DNA of 64,000 bases from Phytophthora sp. 'mugwort' (taxonomy: Eukaryota > Oomycota > Peronosporomycetes > Peronosporales > Peronosporaceae), in contig JAUCEF010000010.1 of assembly GCA_033558025.1 (NCBI GenBank), positions 1,885,001-1,949,000 of the forward strand, in the 5' to 3' direction. A program made the translations under genes and the position numbers. The notes beneath the pieces were generated by a model. That model did not search any database. It was not told the origin of the DNA and saw only the letters and a list, made by a program, of their open reading frames with translations. Below are positions 1 to 12,730 of the stretch, one piece after another. Within the stretch, counting starts at the first letter, position 1; every line of letters begins with the position of its first letter.

Positions 1-179
1 AAAATGGCAGGGGTTAGGTAGCAGTTGACTTGTGGTGCCCTTCCGTATTGCTCAGTTCCGCCGAAGTGTTCCATTAACTCATACTAATTGTAAACATATG
101 TGTTGCTAAGCTCAAATTAAGATGTTTATGAAATGATGTTTTGTACCTACTCTCGTTTTAGGGTCAGCATTGGCACAGA

Positions 180-1760
180 ACAGGATGCGGGCCGCCGGAT
201 CTCGGTCATCCCTTCTCTTTCCGACACCCATCTCCAAATCTTTTATTAGCGGATCATAGTCAGCAAGGGTGATGTTGTGGGCGCCAGCAGGTCTCGTAAG
301 AGGGCGTAAGTACCAAGTACTATTCTTGTCGGGAATGAATACGTTTAGCCAAGACCTCTATGGTGTGCTGAGCCACCCCCGAGAACGTTGTCTCTAACTC
401 ACCGATCGTGATACGTTCCACGAAACTTGAGTTAGGTAGATCCTCCAACAAGAACAGCCCATAAACATCCACACAGGGGTCGCTCTGAACTTCGGACGGT
501 ACTTACGTCGGGAATGGTCGACTCCACAGCCCCTTGTATTTCTTCAAGCGATTAACGTTCCTCGTAACGACTCGTCTCAGATGATTCGGAATCGTCATAC
601 GGTAAGTGCTCTCACAATACTACCCACAATGCGATAATGTCTGTTCCACGAGAAGATGAGTTTCTTAGTCTTGCGTTTGACACCCCAAACGCGGAGTTAT
701 AGGTAGAACCAGACAGGGTCGCATTCACCAAACGTCACCTTAACTTGATCCTCCAGTCGTTCCCAGTATCAATCTTGAGCCTTCAATAAATGCCTCTCTT
801 ACCATCTTCCTAGAGTCGCGGAGCAATAGGTATAATCGCCTCCGGTACGCGGCGACTTGGTTACTCTTCCACTCCTTCGAAGTGTCGAGGAACGCCAGAT
901 TGAGGGGTAACACTGAGTCAAACCCGTAGAGACTGAAGAAGGGCGTTTCACCCAACGCCTCGCGGTAGGATGTCCGGTAAGCGAAGAGAACCCGATGTGG
1001 ATATAAGTCCTGAGTTTCGCTTACGAACATTCGTAGCATGCCCATCAAGGTACCATTAAAACGTTCCAAGCCCTTGTGTGCGGATGATACGCCACAACGA
1101 ACGGTTTCTTAATATCAAGCGTCTCGTAAAGCGACTAGGCGATTACCGAGATAAAGTTAGTCCCACGGTCACTCAACAAGCGCTTCGGGACACCATACCG
1201 TGAGACGACTCCATTCACCATCCTGTTCACGAACCAGATACTGTCTAGCGTAGCGGCAGGGAAGGCATTTAAGTGGGTGATGTAGTCGACGAAAAAAAGT
1301 ATAGGCTTGTTCCCGCGGGTATAGTGACAAGGGGGGGGGGAATTGCGTCGGCCACAAGCAATGAGAATGGCCTACATAGTTCTTGAATGGGTTTCTTTTG
1401 TATGACGCCGTGCTTCTTACTACCGCAGGTTGAGCAAGCCTGAATATATTATGCCGCATCTCGTTTCCAGCCCTTCCTATTTGCGTGCTTACGACCTTAT
1501 CAATGGTTTTCGTTAGACCTCGATGAGAGAAGAGAAACTCACTGTGACAGTAGTGGGCAGCTTATCTCGATGAAGGGTAACGGAATTCCCGGGCACGCCC
1601 ACGGTGCGCGCGGGTCCATCCCGTGCGCTAAGGTGGGGCTTACGCATCAAAACCCGTTCCCGAATGACGTAGCGAGGAGGCATCTGCAGAATTCGCACGT
1701 GGCGTTGAGGGTCGAGTGCAAGTGCTCCGTCTTCCAGGAACGTCACCATGGCCTGGACGC
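180..1760 (-). pseudogene. gypsy A integrase (zinc-binding, core and C-terminal parts), broken
   Basis: This is the integrase that would join retrotransposon cDNA to the chromosome. From high to low coordinates the minus strand shows the region before the HHCC finger (YVIRERVLMRK, then HLSARDG near 1650), then catalytic-core pieces, and at 740-1069 the core end with ERFNGTLMGMLR and the AYRTSYREALGETPFF block typical of gypsy integrases. Below 740, tail-like pieces (KTKKLIFSWNRHYRIVG) appear in changing frames. Stops and frameshifts separate all pieces. The family is clear; exact ends are not. Confidence 0.8.
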
Positions 1761-2099
1761 ACGGGTATGCTTCTGTCTTCTACAAAGCGTTCTCGATCGA
1801 GTCCAAACTAATCTACGGTGGACACGAGCACATAGTTGCTAGGGTTAACATCTCCGAGAAAGCTCGTAGGTTCGTCTTTTTCGTCGTTTCCAGTTTCCTC
1901 TATTTTAAGCTCTGTCATGGGGGGGTTCTTTAGTAGTTGTGCTCTCCCCGACTTCGCTCGAGATACTCTCTGGAGGTTCGGCTCCTTTCGTTCATCGTTG
2001 TCCGGATCAGCACCCCCTCCCCGAATGGAGAGAGACCTTCTTAACAGCCGACCGCGTTATTTAAGATTACCTGGACGGACAGGGCGTTCACCGTAATTT

Positions 2100-3100
2100 A
2101 GTGCAGCCAGGAGAGGCCATCGGCATGACCCATCGATGTTTCCGTCTTGTGTAGATTTTTGAACCGACACTGAAGGATTTCCATGGCCCAACGAGCCAGA
2201 TTCGCGTTACTGTTACGGTTCTCCGCATCGAGGACCCAAGTCAAGGCTTTGTGGTCCGTATACAAGTCAAACTCTTACCGATCTCGGTAGCATCGGGACT
2301 TTATAATGGCCAACGCAAAAAAGCAGCATTGCAATCTGCGTTCCAAATGAAGAACATCCTATTCATTTTCAGGCGTTTGATAGCGCTAAGACGGCAGAGT
2401 ACCCCCGGAATATTCCTCCTGAACTAGCTATGGACTCCCAGAATGCTCGCACCGTGAGCAGATCATGAGGCCATAGGACATTTACCAAGGACTTTACTTT
2501 TTCCGGGTTAAGCAAGATCCCTGAAACGATATGATGTGTCCCAGGAAGGCTACCTGGTCGTAACTTCATCGGCATTTTCTCCTCTTCAGTATAAAGCCAG
2601 CGTTCCGGAAACGCTGCATCACTTGCTTCAACCGTACCAGTTGAGTAGGAAAGTCGTTGATAAACCACACAGTCATTTAAGTACCCTAGTCATGTCCGTG
2701 ATTTCAAGTCCACAAGAACGTTTTCCATCAGCCTCTCGAAGGCCGGAACGGCGGTACACAAGCCGAAAGGCATTACTAGACACTCGAAGAGTCGTTTGCC
2801 GGCAAACCGTCTTCTCCACGCTACCCTCCGCCATAGGAATGTTCCAATATCCAAGCGCAATATTTATGGTAGAGAACAGTTTATAGCGTTCCCCAACACA
2901 TCCAAATTTTCGTCGATAAGTGGCATAAGGTAGCAGTATTTGATCGTCACAGCACTTAGTCGGCGGTAGTCGATAGATAATCGTATACCGCCGTCGGGTT
3001 TCAGGACCATAAGGACGGGACTGGCCCCGGACTAGTCGACGGTCTGATGTGGCCCAGGCGACTTATTGCTAATTCAATCTTATCACGTCGCCTTTCCCCA
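2100..3100 (-). pseudogene. gypsy A reverse transcriptase / RNase H, broken
   Basis: The minus strand carries reverse transcriptase motifs in order: GGIRLSIDYRRLSAVT near 2990, a palm block VMPFGLCTAVPAFERLM near 2750, and a YLND version of the YxDD catalytic box near 2690. The thumb follows (LLNPEKVKSLVNVLWPHDL), then RNase H with YTDHKALTWVLDAENRN and MGHADGLS near 2130-2250. The active-site Asp-to-Asn change and several frameshifts mean the enzyme is dead. It lies between the protease and integrase pieces, as expected for gypsy pol. Confidence 0.82.
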
Positions 3101-3794
3101 TGGATACTCGGTAAGGACGCTGTTTAATAGGCGCATGCGTTTCAGTATCAATAGAGACCTTCGATAGATCCATTCGCCGAGGGGTCATCGACGTCTCGGC
3201 AAACAGGTCCTTGAACGACTCAAGAACAAGAACGCCCCGCAAGAGTTCCTGCTGCCACCACCCCTTTAGCTTCGATCCATCAAAGTCAAAACCAAGTTCC
3301 TTCTGGTGAGAGCCTTCCCGTTCTCGCTTCGGTTCCGAGCCGTGGTCGAGCCCATCGGAGACGTGTTAGCGACAGGATTGGTTCAGGTCCAAGCCACGAA
3401 TGAGCCGAGATTCAGGGTCTTCGGGGCCGTCTCCGCGCCCCAATTGGCCTCTTTGTGGCTGAACGCGGTTTTGGGAACCACGGTGCAGCCGCCACAACGG
3501 TTCCATTTTTCCTTTTCAGATCATTATGTGCTCTATTGAAGTGTTGCACACTTCCACGATGAGCTTTCTCTCTTGTACACAGCACAGCGTTCTATCTACT
3601 CTTACAGGCCTATCGAGGTAGGACACACCTTCGAAGCAGAACAGTCGTTTCCTCAAGGACTTCCCCCTCCACGTTGGACACCACTAGGGCATGACCACCA
3701 GGCCGTAACCGAAGAATATAGTTCATTCGAGAGGTGTACCTTTCCTCTAGATGAGCTGATCTGAGTGGGAACACCTCGCCCGTGTCCTTTAGCG

Positions 3795-4145
3795 TCACAG
3801 TGCTCTCGTCGAGGTCGACACCGTCCGGAACGTTTTTAAGGTATCCGCTCCCGTCCACGTGCAGACGGAGAATACATCGAATGGTCTCAGCTTATCTTGC
3901 GAACCCGTCGGCATATGTAGGTTAATAACGCCCTTGATGTTGATTCGATGACCGGAGGCGCTGTTTGAGTCCACGGGTGTAGGGCCGCAACTGTTCCTGG
4001 GTCGTCCAATTCGCCGGAACACTCTGGAATCGACCAGGCTAGCAACAGCCCCAGTGTCGATCAACATCTCTGTGGGAAGGCAATCGATGCGGCTGGGGGG
4101 AGGTGATCGATGCTGCCCACAGACAGAGCCTGTACGTCCCCACAT
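3795..4145 (-). pseudogene. gypsy A aspartic protease remnant
   Basis: An open stretch on the minus strand contains MLIDTGAVASLVDSRVF, the D-T-G active-site box of retroviral-type aspartic proteases with its usual hydrophobic flanks. Such proteases cut the gag-pol polyprotein. It lies just upstream, in the minus-strand reading direction, of the reverse transcriptase pieces. Sequence on both sides is frameshifted. Confidence 0.7.
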
Positions 4146-4146
4146 A

Positions 4147-5660
4147 GCCTATCGCTTTTTACTTCGGGGGACAAGTGGTCGTCTTCGTCGTCGAGGTTTT
4201 GAGCTGCCGCTGGGAGGGGGCATCTGGTTCGCGCCCCTACCCTGGGGCATCGACAACGACATGTACGTATCGACATTATCACTCTCGTCTCAGGGTCGGC
4301 CTCATAGTTGGTCCCGCATCGGACCGTACAGCAATCAGCGAAAAATCCTCGAAACTTACTAGCTTCGTTGGACGTTTGATAGGGGACGGGCTTCGGGCGA
4401 CTCTGCAAATTCGCCGCCCCGGCACCCACTTGCTTCCACCTTGGCTCTTACCCAGCCGACCTCTCGTCGTATATCTTCTTGGTGAGTCTATTAGCTTCTC
4501 GGCGCAGCGCTGCATTCAGTCCTTGGTCCAAGTCATCCATGGCGATGGAGGCGCGCCGAACCCGCGTATCCAATCAGAACCGGCACTAACGGATTATTCT
4601 GCACCGAAGGGACTCTCCAAGTCACCCATTGTATCCTCCTTCGCGAGGGAATACATTGCCCGGCGTACCAACGTATTTTAGTGTTTCGGAAGTAAGCCGA
4701 AAGTGAGGTTGTTAGAGTTGGCCACGTCGACCGCTTTGTTGGTGCGCTAGCGTACCAACAAAGGATAACAAAGGGTACCAACAAAGCGCTAGCGTACCAA
4801 CAAAGCGGTTGACGTGGCCAACTCTAACAACCTCACTCGATTCCCGACGACGATGGGTTCAGCTATGAGCTTCGGGCTCCTGGCCCGCAGAATTTTATCG
4901 ACGGCCAAGTCTACCCCACCGACAACAACGTGATCATTAGTGGCACTAGCCCCTCCGACAATGGCTTGGGAGAGCGTTCCGGGATTGGGAATCAATTCGC
5001 GGAAGTTGGGTTCGCGTTCTTGGCTTCCTCGGAGGCGACCAGCATCTCCGTAAACCACTTCGGCCAGTATTCGGGCGAAGACAGCTCTCAGGCGACGACT
5101 CTCGCGCCCTTGTAGCATCTCAACCGGGATGGCGAGAAACGGACTCAGCTACTCTAGCGTCAGTTCCTTATGTCGACTTGCGTTCCGTTCGACCTGTTTT
5201 TTTTTTGTTCGACTTCATCTAGATGGTATAGTCCTTGTTCAATTCTTTATCATACTCCTCCTTCTCGTCGGGCACTCCCATCACGACCCCTTCTTCCACA
5301 GCATCCGGCTCTTCGGGCTAAAATAGTCGCTTGTAAGTCGGAGACGCGTTCCACCAACACTTTACGTCCGGGTCTCGATCGGCTTCCGTGGAGCGTTCCT
5401 CAGCTCGTCCAGACACCGACGAGTCTCCAATAACGCTTCAAATGCGTGATGTCTTGGCAGTCAGGGCGACCTCAAACAGTGTATCCATTTTATAGCTTTC
5501 ACAATCGGCCCGGGTTCCTGTCAACCGTTCGGCAAGGGCCACCTCGCCTGCTTCATTCTCGCGCCCATACAACAAGGGTAGAGGGGATCCGGCGCCGGTG
5601 CTGGTCGAGGGTTCGGTTTCTGGCGTCTGTGTGGCGCCCTCACGAACACTATCGTTCATG
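4147..5660 (-). pseudogene. gypsy A gag-like region, broken
   Basis: This sits upstream of the protease on the minus strand, where gag belongs. Short open stretches at 4533-4784, 4789-5118 and 5438-5659 are charged and Ser/Thr-rich, but I could not point to an intact CCHC knuckle. The call rests mainly on position. The inverted repeat at 4703-4836 interrupts it. Confidence 0.45.
4703..4836. repeat. Inverted-repeat (foldback) insertion with ~50-bp arms
   Basis: The left arm begins GTGAGGTTGTTAGAGTTGGC and the right arm ends with its reverse complement. The arms run about 50 bp with only two mismatches seen by eye (G/A pairs), around a spacer that repeats CCAACAAAG words. The structure fits a MITE-like or foldback element, or two opposed LTR ends. 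A clear target-site duplication was not seen. Confidence 0.8.
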
Positions 5661-5929
5661 TCACCTCCACCGCGGTCCTCGCTCTGCCGAAGACTTTATA
5701 AACGGTCTCTTCTTCAGCAAAGGTCTTATTATGTAGGTATCGTACACAGCACTTGAGCACCCTTTCGTGGCACAAGTACTCACATCGTAATAATCGTTTA
5801 GGGCCCTCTTGTCCTCGATGGGCTCATATCTCTCGGCAGCATCATCATCATCCTCAATCCTTCTTTCGCGGCCATGGGGACAACACTTCCCGCCAATCCT
5901 ACGCCACTCATGGGTAGAGTCCTCTTCAT

Positions 5930-6080
5930 AGTGACCCCCCCCCACACACACACGCTCCCATAGCGTGGGTTTCCCATAGTAGCGTTCCGTGTCCTCCCCT
6001 TCGACAGCGTAGACTTTCCCATTGTAATGTTTCGCATCCCCGCTTCCATAGCGTAGAGGTTTTCCTTGTTTAATGTCGCG
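5930..6080 (-). repeat. Degenerate 45-bp (15-residue) coding tandem repeat
   Basis: On the minus strand two successive 15-codon units read LYAMEAGMRNITMGK and VYAVEGEDTERYYGK, followed by a partial third (PTLWER). The bases repeat the words CTACGCT and TATGGGAAA. It lies at the 5' side of the gypsy A gag region and may be part of a gag or accessory protein. The right edge fades into a CA/TG run near 5945. Confidence 0.6.
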
Positions 6081-6109
6081 TCCGTCACAGCGCCGTCCAC
6101 CGACGTGTC

Positions 6110-7560
6110 GTCCAGTGAGTCAACTTGTGTATATCATTATGCATTAATCTTCTGGTTCTCATTTCTTTCACAGTAATTTCCATCGTTTCATTAGTCATTG
6201 TTGAAACAGATTCAACTGGGTTCCGGAACACTACTACACATCCCGCTCATCTTGGTTACAACGCAGAACGTTCTTCCCCGTGTCGTCCCAGCGACGAGCG
6301 GAAGGAGCGACACCTCCTCCTTCCACTTCCTCCTGCCCCCATGAAGTTTGGACTGACCTTACCCTTGAGCAATAGCAGTCGCCGTAGCTATCTGTGAGAT
6401 CAGGCGAGTGATAGCAGCTCGAGTAGGGCATTGCACGGCCATATGGGTTGTTTCTTCACATAAGAAGCACGCTCGCTGACCCTGGGGCATTCTCCGTTCC
6501 GATTAGTCATTTGCTCATAGCCGGTTTGTGTCGGACGCACCTGTAAGATGATAGAACCATTGAAGTCTACAAAGCGTTCATGCTTGAAACAAACGATGTA
6601 CTGCAACACGCTAGTCAAATGTATCTGCCAAGCAGCGGCGAGGATACAGGATATCATGGTTCAAGAGTAACGTGATCGCGATTAACTGTGTTCGAGTTTG
6701 GCAACGCCGCCGATAAAAACGACGAAGAATATTTCAGGGTGTTTTCAATCAGCGCATTCGCGGTCGATGGTAGATAACGCACTTGAAGGACAGCCTATTG
6801 AGTAGCGGCAAGAGGCGACGGTGGTTCATGGAGCCACCGATATTCGTTATTATGCCGCAGATAGATCGTTTCGGCGGAGATTGTTTGGTGTGTCCAATAT
6901 GATGCAGTCGTTGTTCTCCTTTTGCCGTTATACTACGCATGCTTGCGAGTATAGACATATCGCTAGAAGTTCCTTGGCGGAGGTATGAGTGCGACACGTT
7001 GCAGTTGTCAATATCGGCACGGTTGGAGCTAATGCTGGACGGGGAAGTCCATTAACTGAACACCTTACCAAACGGATTGCTCTGCGTGGCCGGGAGCAGC
7101 TTCTGGATGATTGCTGAGGGTTGTGTGAGCAACAAAAGTATCTGCAATGTCCGAACAGGTAAGATATTGATATTTACGTGAGGTACTCTATATACAACAT
7201 TTATGATAAAACATGCAGATGTAGGACGGTCAGTGGGGGATACTTCTAGTACCTTCCATCCGTTTGAACTCCAGGGGGGGGGGCAGCTCACTTCTGGATT
7301 CGACATATACGGGTAGCACTTGCTGCACCCAGGAAACCTGTTTCAAGAGAGTCCAGGCCTATCGACGCTCATCTACGCGTCGTGATCGATCGGCTGGATC
7401 ACACGACGGCAGCGTGCATGTAAGCGTCCATCAATCTGCACAAGATTACATGCGAGAAGGTGGGGGGGGGGGTGAGCAAATGGATATCGTATAAGGGATC
7501 CTGATCGAGGTCTCAAGCACGCTCATCGATGGACAGGCCGACCTCGGGGGAGGGGTAGTT
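6110..7560. other. No gene recognised
   Basis: I see only short open stretches with no family resemblance on either strand. There are simple G runs near 7270 and 7460. It is probably decayed repeat sequence between two gypsy relics. Confidence 0.5.
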
Positions 7561-7599
7561 CCTGCACTGGAACCCGACGACGAGAAGCGAAAAGCACAT

Positions 7600-10510
7600 A
7601 TGGGGGTGGGGGAGGGCGGGCGCATGTGCTCCAAGCCTTCGAGCCGTCGAACAACTCGGCTCACCGCGAAAAACCCGAGACGTACGACGGCGAGAATTCG
7701 GCGCTTACCTCCCCCCGTGGGAGGTTTGAGTACGTTCTTGATCAAGTGCTGTGGTACGTAAATGGCTTTAAGCCTCGCGCGGGCACTGCGTCGAGCTCGA
7801 GAAGCCGGAGACGCTGAGCGGCGCTGCGGAGCTAGCCGTCAAGTACGAGGCTGCTCACTTCACACTTCGGCGAGGAAATGCGCTGCCGTCCCTTGAACCA
7901 AGCCAAGAAGGCCTCGCAGTATGGCCACTCCTAAGACAGGCCATCCCCCCAAGGGGAAGCCGTTCCGCGGTAAGCGTCGCTTCAAGCCGGAGTTCGAGAC
8001 CAGGTGAGCTAAATAGCGTACTTGTTTCTTTTTTTTGCAAGAAGTCGGATCACATCATACTGCTTTGCTTGGAGGAAGGAACAAGTCAAGCAGGAAACCG
8101 AGCAACCACGCCAGTTAAGGAGGGCCTGACGTGGCCGAATGAGTAGCAGGACGCTAAGATGGAGAATGTCCGCCTCAACGTTCAGTAAAAAACTCATCTC
8201 TACAAGTCTCGGCTGCTGTTCTGCGTTAGGGATGAGATTAACGAGGCATCTGTACGCCAAACATGTTGCTGGACTGCGAACGCCTCCCTGTCCAACCGCC
8301 GAGCTGCAGAGCACGGACCTGGGAATTCTGCCTCTCGAGTTCCAACTGTCGGGACTGGACGAGACGTTCAAGTGTGCTGCCGTTGTCTATGCGATATGGA
8401 TGAATTTGCCACTGCATCCTTGGAATCCAATTTTATCGATGACATACAGTCCCATTTTAAATGGAAATGACGACGTGTTGAAGGGAGGAGAGCCAAGACT
8501 CTACGCTAGGAGCGATCTGATTCCACCTGTTTGCCGATCGAGGAACGGAGGCCGGTGATTTCCTTCGGGCTCCGAAGATCTGTCGAGGCGAAAGGACATT
8601 TTGTGACCAGATTCCTGTTGAGGCGCCGCGCTGGAACCGGATGTGAATCCCGCAGTTGAGCCAGCCGGCGACTCATTGCAGAATGATATTCCAAGTGTAG
8701 TCCGCGGATAGCAGCAAGTTGCGTTAACAGACAATGGTTTGGTGGTATGCGTGGCAGCGAGTCGCCGGACGCGGGCGTGCTGGCGGAGAGGCTCGAGAGA
8801 GCAGCATTGCCCAGGGAAATCTAGCCACGGTGGAGAAAATGTTCATCGTGGGTAATCGTAGTCTTGTTGAAGGAGATAATCAAGCAGGTCGCTCCCTTGC
8901 AACGACGACGAGACCTACCCGACAATGTCGGAAGCGCGAAGGGGGGCGGTGCATGGAGGCGAGGAGGACACCTTCTGGGAGAGTCCTGCGTTCCAGCTTC
9001 AATTGATAAAGACAGCGTGTTCTGTCCGGGGTTTCCTGAAGGCTTGCTGGAGAAGCGCAAAGCCGAAATCCGGGTCGACGTGAAGGATCCAAAACTCGCG
9101 GCAATAATGGCGTCAATCCCCAGCGCAACAGCGCGAGATTGTGCGCTGGATCGAGTACAGGCCGAAGAAGAAGAAGCTCATCCGTCAAAGTATCAGCCCA
9201 CACGCTGCCACAGCTTACTACGTCCGCAAGCCCGTCGAATGGAGAATTGTGCACGCCTACCTGTACTTGAACTCGAACACGGTGCGCCAGAAGATTCCGA
9301 TGACATGGAAGGAAGACATCTTCGACTCCATTTCCGGTGCGGGATGCTATCGACGATGGACTTGGTGTCTGCGTACTACCAAGTCCGTATGCGCGAAGAC
9401 GACATCATATTCGCAGCGTTCCAGGCTCCAAACAGCGCTGGGAGTATCTGGGGAGGGGGGGGGGGGGGGGAATCTGGACCTCCCCTAAGGCGATGCTTAT
9501 GCCGACATCGAAGTTGTTTGCGAGTTAAAGAATACGAAATCGTTTCACGACGAAGTTCACCTCTTCCAGACAGAAGACCCAAAACATTTAAGAGCACTTC
9601 GAAGTATTGCGGACGACCCTGGGCGTCTTGTGCGATAACAAGCCTCACATGAAGGTTGCCAAGCTGTCAACAGCGCGGAGGAGATCCCGTGCTTTGGCGA
9701 CTTCATGTGGCAAGGTGGAGTCCTAATGGACCCGGACAAAGTCCAGACCAGCAAGGACTGGCGTGTGCCCCGACAGCAAACGACCTCATCTATTCCTTGG
9801 GTTGACCGGTTACGTCCAATGCTTCATCACATAGTAACCGCAAGATGTTTGCTTTCCTGAAGAAGAAGAACAAGAGCAAAACGAAGGTCAATTCTAACGC
9901 CGAACAACTGAAGAACTTCAAAGAGCTAAATCGGAGGTTGTGCAACTCGCTATTGCTGTATTTTTTCAGACTTCAGCCAGACCATGCACCTGCGTACCAA
10001 CGCGAACAAGTTCGCTGTCGATGGAGTACTCTTCCAAGGCGTTGATGGTGTTGAGCGTCTTATCACGTACATCGACAGAAAAATGAAGTCTGCAAAGCCT
10101 AACTACCCGACAGAACAGTAAGAACGCTTGTAATTGTATACGCTATGGCAACGTCGAGGAGATACTGTTTGGACAAGCCACCGATCGTTGGGAGGGACCA
10201 CAATAGTCTTGTAGGGTTAATACGCCAAAGACGACCAACCGTCGACTTGCACTCTGGCATGACATTCTCGCAGGGTACCAGCCAACGCTCCCGTGTCTCC
10301 CCGGTGCGAACGGCATCGCCGACGCGTTGAACAGAAGATCCGACTTGCAACTCGTGACGAAGTTCTTTCCCGCTCGTAACGGTGCCGAGATAGTGCAAGT
10401 TCAAGAACAACAAAGGCAAGCGCGATACTACTACAATCGACGAGTAAGGTAGAAGCGTGGCTTCCAACCAAGCGACAGAATATGGAGCTCCTACCACCCA
10501 AGGAACATAA
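7600..10510 (+). mobile_element. Degenerate Ty3/gypsy retrotransposon B (plus strand)
   Basis: The plus strand has reverse transcriptase and RNase H pieces in the right order from about 9080 to 10340. Less certain gag-like sequence lies upstream (7600-8900), with a basic stretch at 7921-8005. Frames change repeatedly and G-run expansions interrupt the coding sequence. No LTRs and no integrase were found downstream, so the element is truncated. Confidence 0.7.
9080..10340 (+). pseudogene. gypsy B reverse transcriptase / RNase H, broken
   Basis: Reverse transcriptase blocks are spread over three frames: KPVEWRIVHAYLYLNSNTV near 9230, then MDLVSAYYQVRMREDD near 9355. RNase H follows: NANKFAVDGVLFQGVDGV near 9995, RKMKSAKPNYPTEQ near 10080, and YCLDKPPIVGRDHNSL near 10165, all gypsy RNase H signatures. 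A run of about 14 G near 9456 falls in the coding region and breaks the frame. The YxDD box was not found intact. Confidence 0.78.
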
Positions 10511-10519
10511 GTCATCGCA

Positions 10520-12725
10520 TTTTGTCCATTCGTCGGTTGGCCTTAGCAGGACCATCTAGCCGGCAGGGTATGAAAATTATCGGATGAGCGCAAGGATAAG
10601 AGGGAGGTTGAGTAGTGCTTAGCTCATGGTTCATAATTGGCGACCTATCATTATTCAGAAACCGAGATCGAACAGCTAATGAATATCGTGGCGACAGGAG
10701 ATGCACTTACTTCGAGCAGTGTCGGATCCTGTCCATACTGCTGTAGCAGGGTGCATCAGTCAGCAGTGCCTGTCGGGGCAACACTCAGTGAACAGTGAAA
10801 CTACATCCGCACAATATAGATGAGCACTACGTTGGCAACGGCTCCTGCAGAGAAGGCCACGGCAGGAAGGGCAGGCGAGGATGGGGTCGGTCGGTATCGC
10901 TCTCCGACAGCGGATAATTATTTGGATGTGGTCGAGTCGTTGGAGACTCTAGTATTGAGGAAGATGTGGTAATAGCATCGCGGTCCAATCGGGCCACACA
11001 GCAGGCAACGTTGGTGAAAGTCCTTAACATGGTAAGGAACTGCGACAAATGGGGACACTAGTGAAAAGGATACCCGTAACGTCGCTATCATCAGGTGTCA
11101 CGCGGTGCATATCCTTGGCGTCGTGGAAATCTTTGCGAAGTCCTCCAAGCCACATAACTGGGATCCTTAGCTGGAGAGTAGCGTCGCCTACCCGCGCTGG
11201 TCGGGCAAGCGCATGAGAGGTCGCCTAGCACTGAGGGGTGGAGAGCGAGGGTCGAGGGAGCGGCGGTCGGCGCCGAGCGGCTAACAGAGAGGCTTCGTTG
11301 TGTTTGCCGAACGAGGCAGTGTAATTTGATGAGGAGGCTCCAGTTTGGGCCGTACATCCTGAGCAAGAACAAGGACGAGTCTGTGCCGATCCCCGAACGC
11401 AGGGCGACGACGGAGCGAAATAGCAGGCGGCGGCTGGTTCCTAGTCGGTGCGAAGTACAGATTATGGCATGTACGGCCAAAAGCTCGGGTGTTGCTGCAC
11501 GTCTTGCGGAATCTTGAGTCGGTGAGCACTGTGCCTTCGAAGGACAGGTGTGGTTCTAGTTGAGACGGATGAGCAGCCTCTATTTATGTGGAGCATTTGG
11601 AAAGCCTCTGGCAGTGGCATGAGAAAATATCGAGGAATATCTGCCTATCAGAGCAGTTTGTTAACGGTAATATATAGAAGCACGCCCGTTGAGCATCCCG
11701 GCTACTTTGGTTGTCTGTATGGCGCTGAATTGCTTGACGAGAAAAGTCAGAGGCAGCAGCACTGGTGCGCTATAATCCACCGGTTTGCAGGCGAAAGGAG
11801 ACACGTCACACAACCACCGACATGTTACTATCACCAGCATGTACCAGCAACATTACGCTGCACTCTGACGTACTGTTCTGTTGTAGGGGAAGTCGTTTTC
11901 CTGTGTCTTGCCTTTTGACACCTGTCCGTGCATAGGTAAAATATATCGCTATGCACCTTCACATCCAGGTCACCAAGCAACAGGAAACATTCCAGGGGGT
12001 TCAAGTGAGTATAATTTTGACGGGTCAACACAATATGGCCGGATAATTTCGACTTTTTACGTACCGCGATTTGAGCTGGGTTTCAGATCTCCAGGCTTTT
12101 TTACGGCTTCGGCGTGAACACCACACATACCACGACGTAACTTAGCACGTCATTCGAACACGCCGGGCCCGTTGCGATATAGTAGCGATAGTTAAACATC
12201 TCTAGCGTCTTACCGCATGGCCTCTAGTGAATATGGGCACAGACGCCATAACAGATGCCGTCATTGCACTTTTTGATACCTACCACCTGTAACTGTTTCA
12301 GCGCAATTGGTCCCACCCATTTTGGAAATGCAGCTCGTTTATCGACGATACCTGCGAATAGCAGAATGGACAGAGATGGAGGTCACCATTTACACATTCG
12401 ATCTGTCGATCTTATTTTGATGCGTGGCACGAGCTGGCTTTTTCGGTTAGGTAGCTTTGTCCATTAGAAGCTTCTGGACTTGATGTCGTATAGTCGTAGG
12501 TGTAATGCTCCGTTAAGATCTGGTCCAAGTAGGAGAATGTGTCCTGCTCTCGTTACCGGTTAGGTATTTGGAAGCTGAGACCTCATATTTACGCACTCCC
12601 AAAATGTATGCCGAGGTAGGTCCAAATGGGCTCCAGCGCCAGCTGCACTTTAATGATGTAAGCTTTACATGTAAGGGTGTTGATTTCAAATGGTCCAACA
12701 ATAACTTTCTTACTGTTTTCCATCA
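10520..12725. other. No gene recognised
   Basis: Several short open stretches exist on both strands, but none shows a recognisable motif, membrane pattern or repeat. It is treated as decayed intergenic or transposon sequence. Confidence 0.45.
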
Positions 12726-12730
12726 CCGTG

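Larger units (their letters stand above)
180..5660 (-). mobile_element. Degenerate Ty3/gypsy LTR retrotransposon A
   Basis: Read on the minus strand, the interval gives gag-like sequence, aspartic protease, reverse transcriptase, RNase H, integrase and an integrase C-terminal tail, in the Ty3/gypsy order. Every domain is split between frames or has stops, so the element cannot code for a working polyprotein. I found no flanking LTR pair, so the outer edges are only where recognisable coding similarity fades. An inverted-repeat insertion sits in the gag part. Confidence 0.85.
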
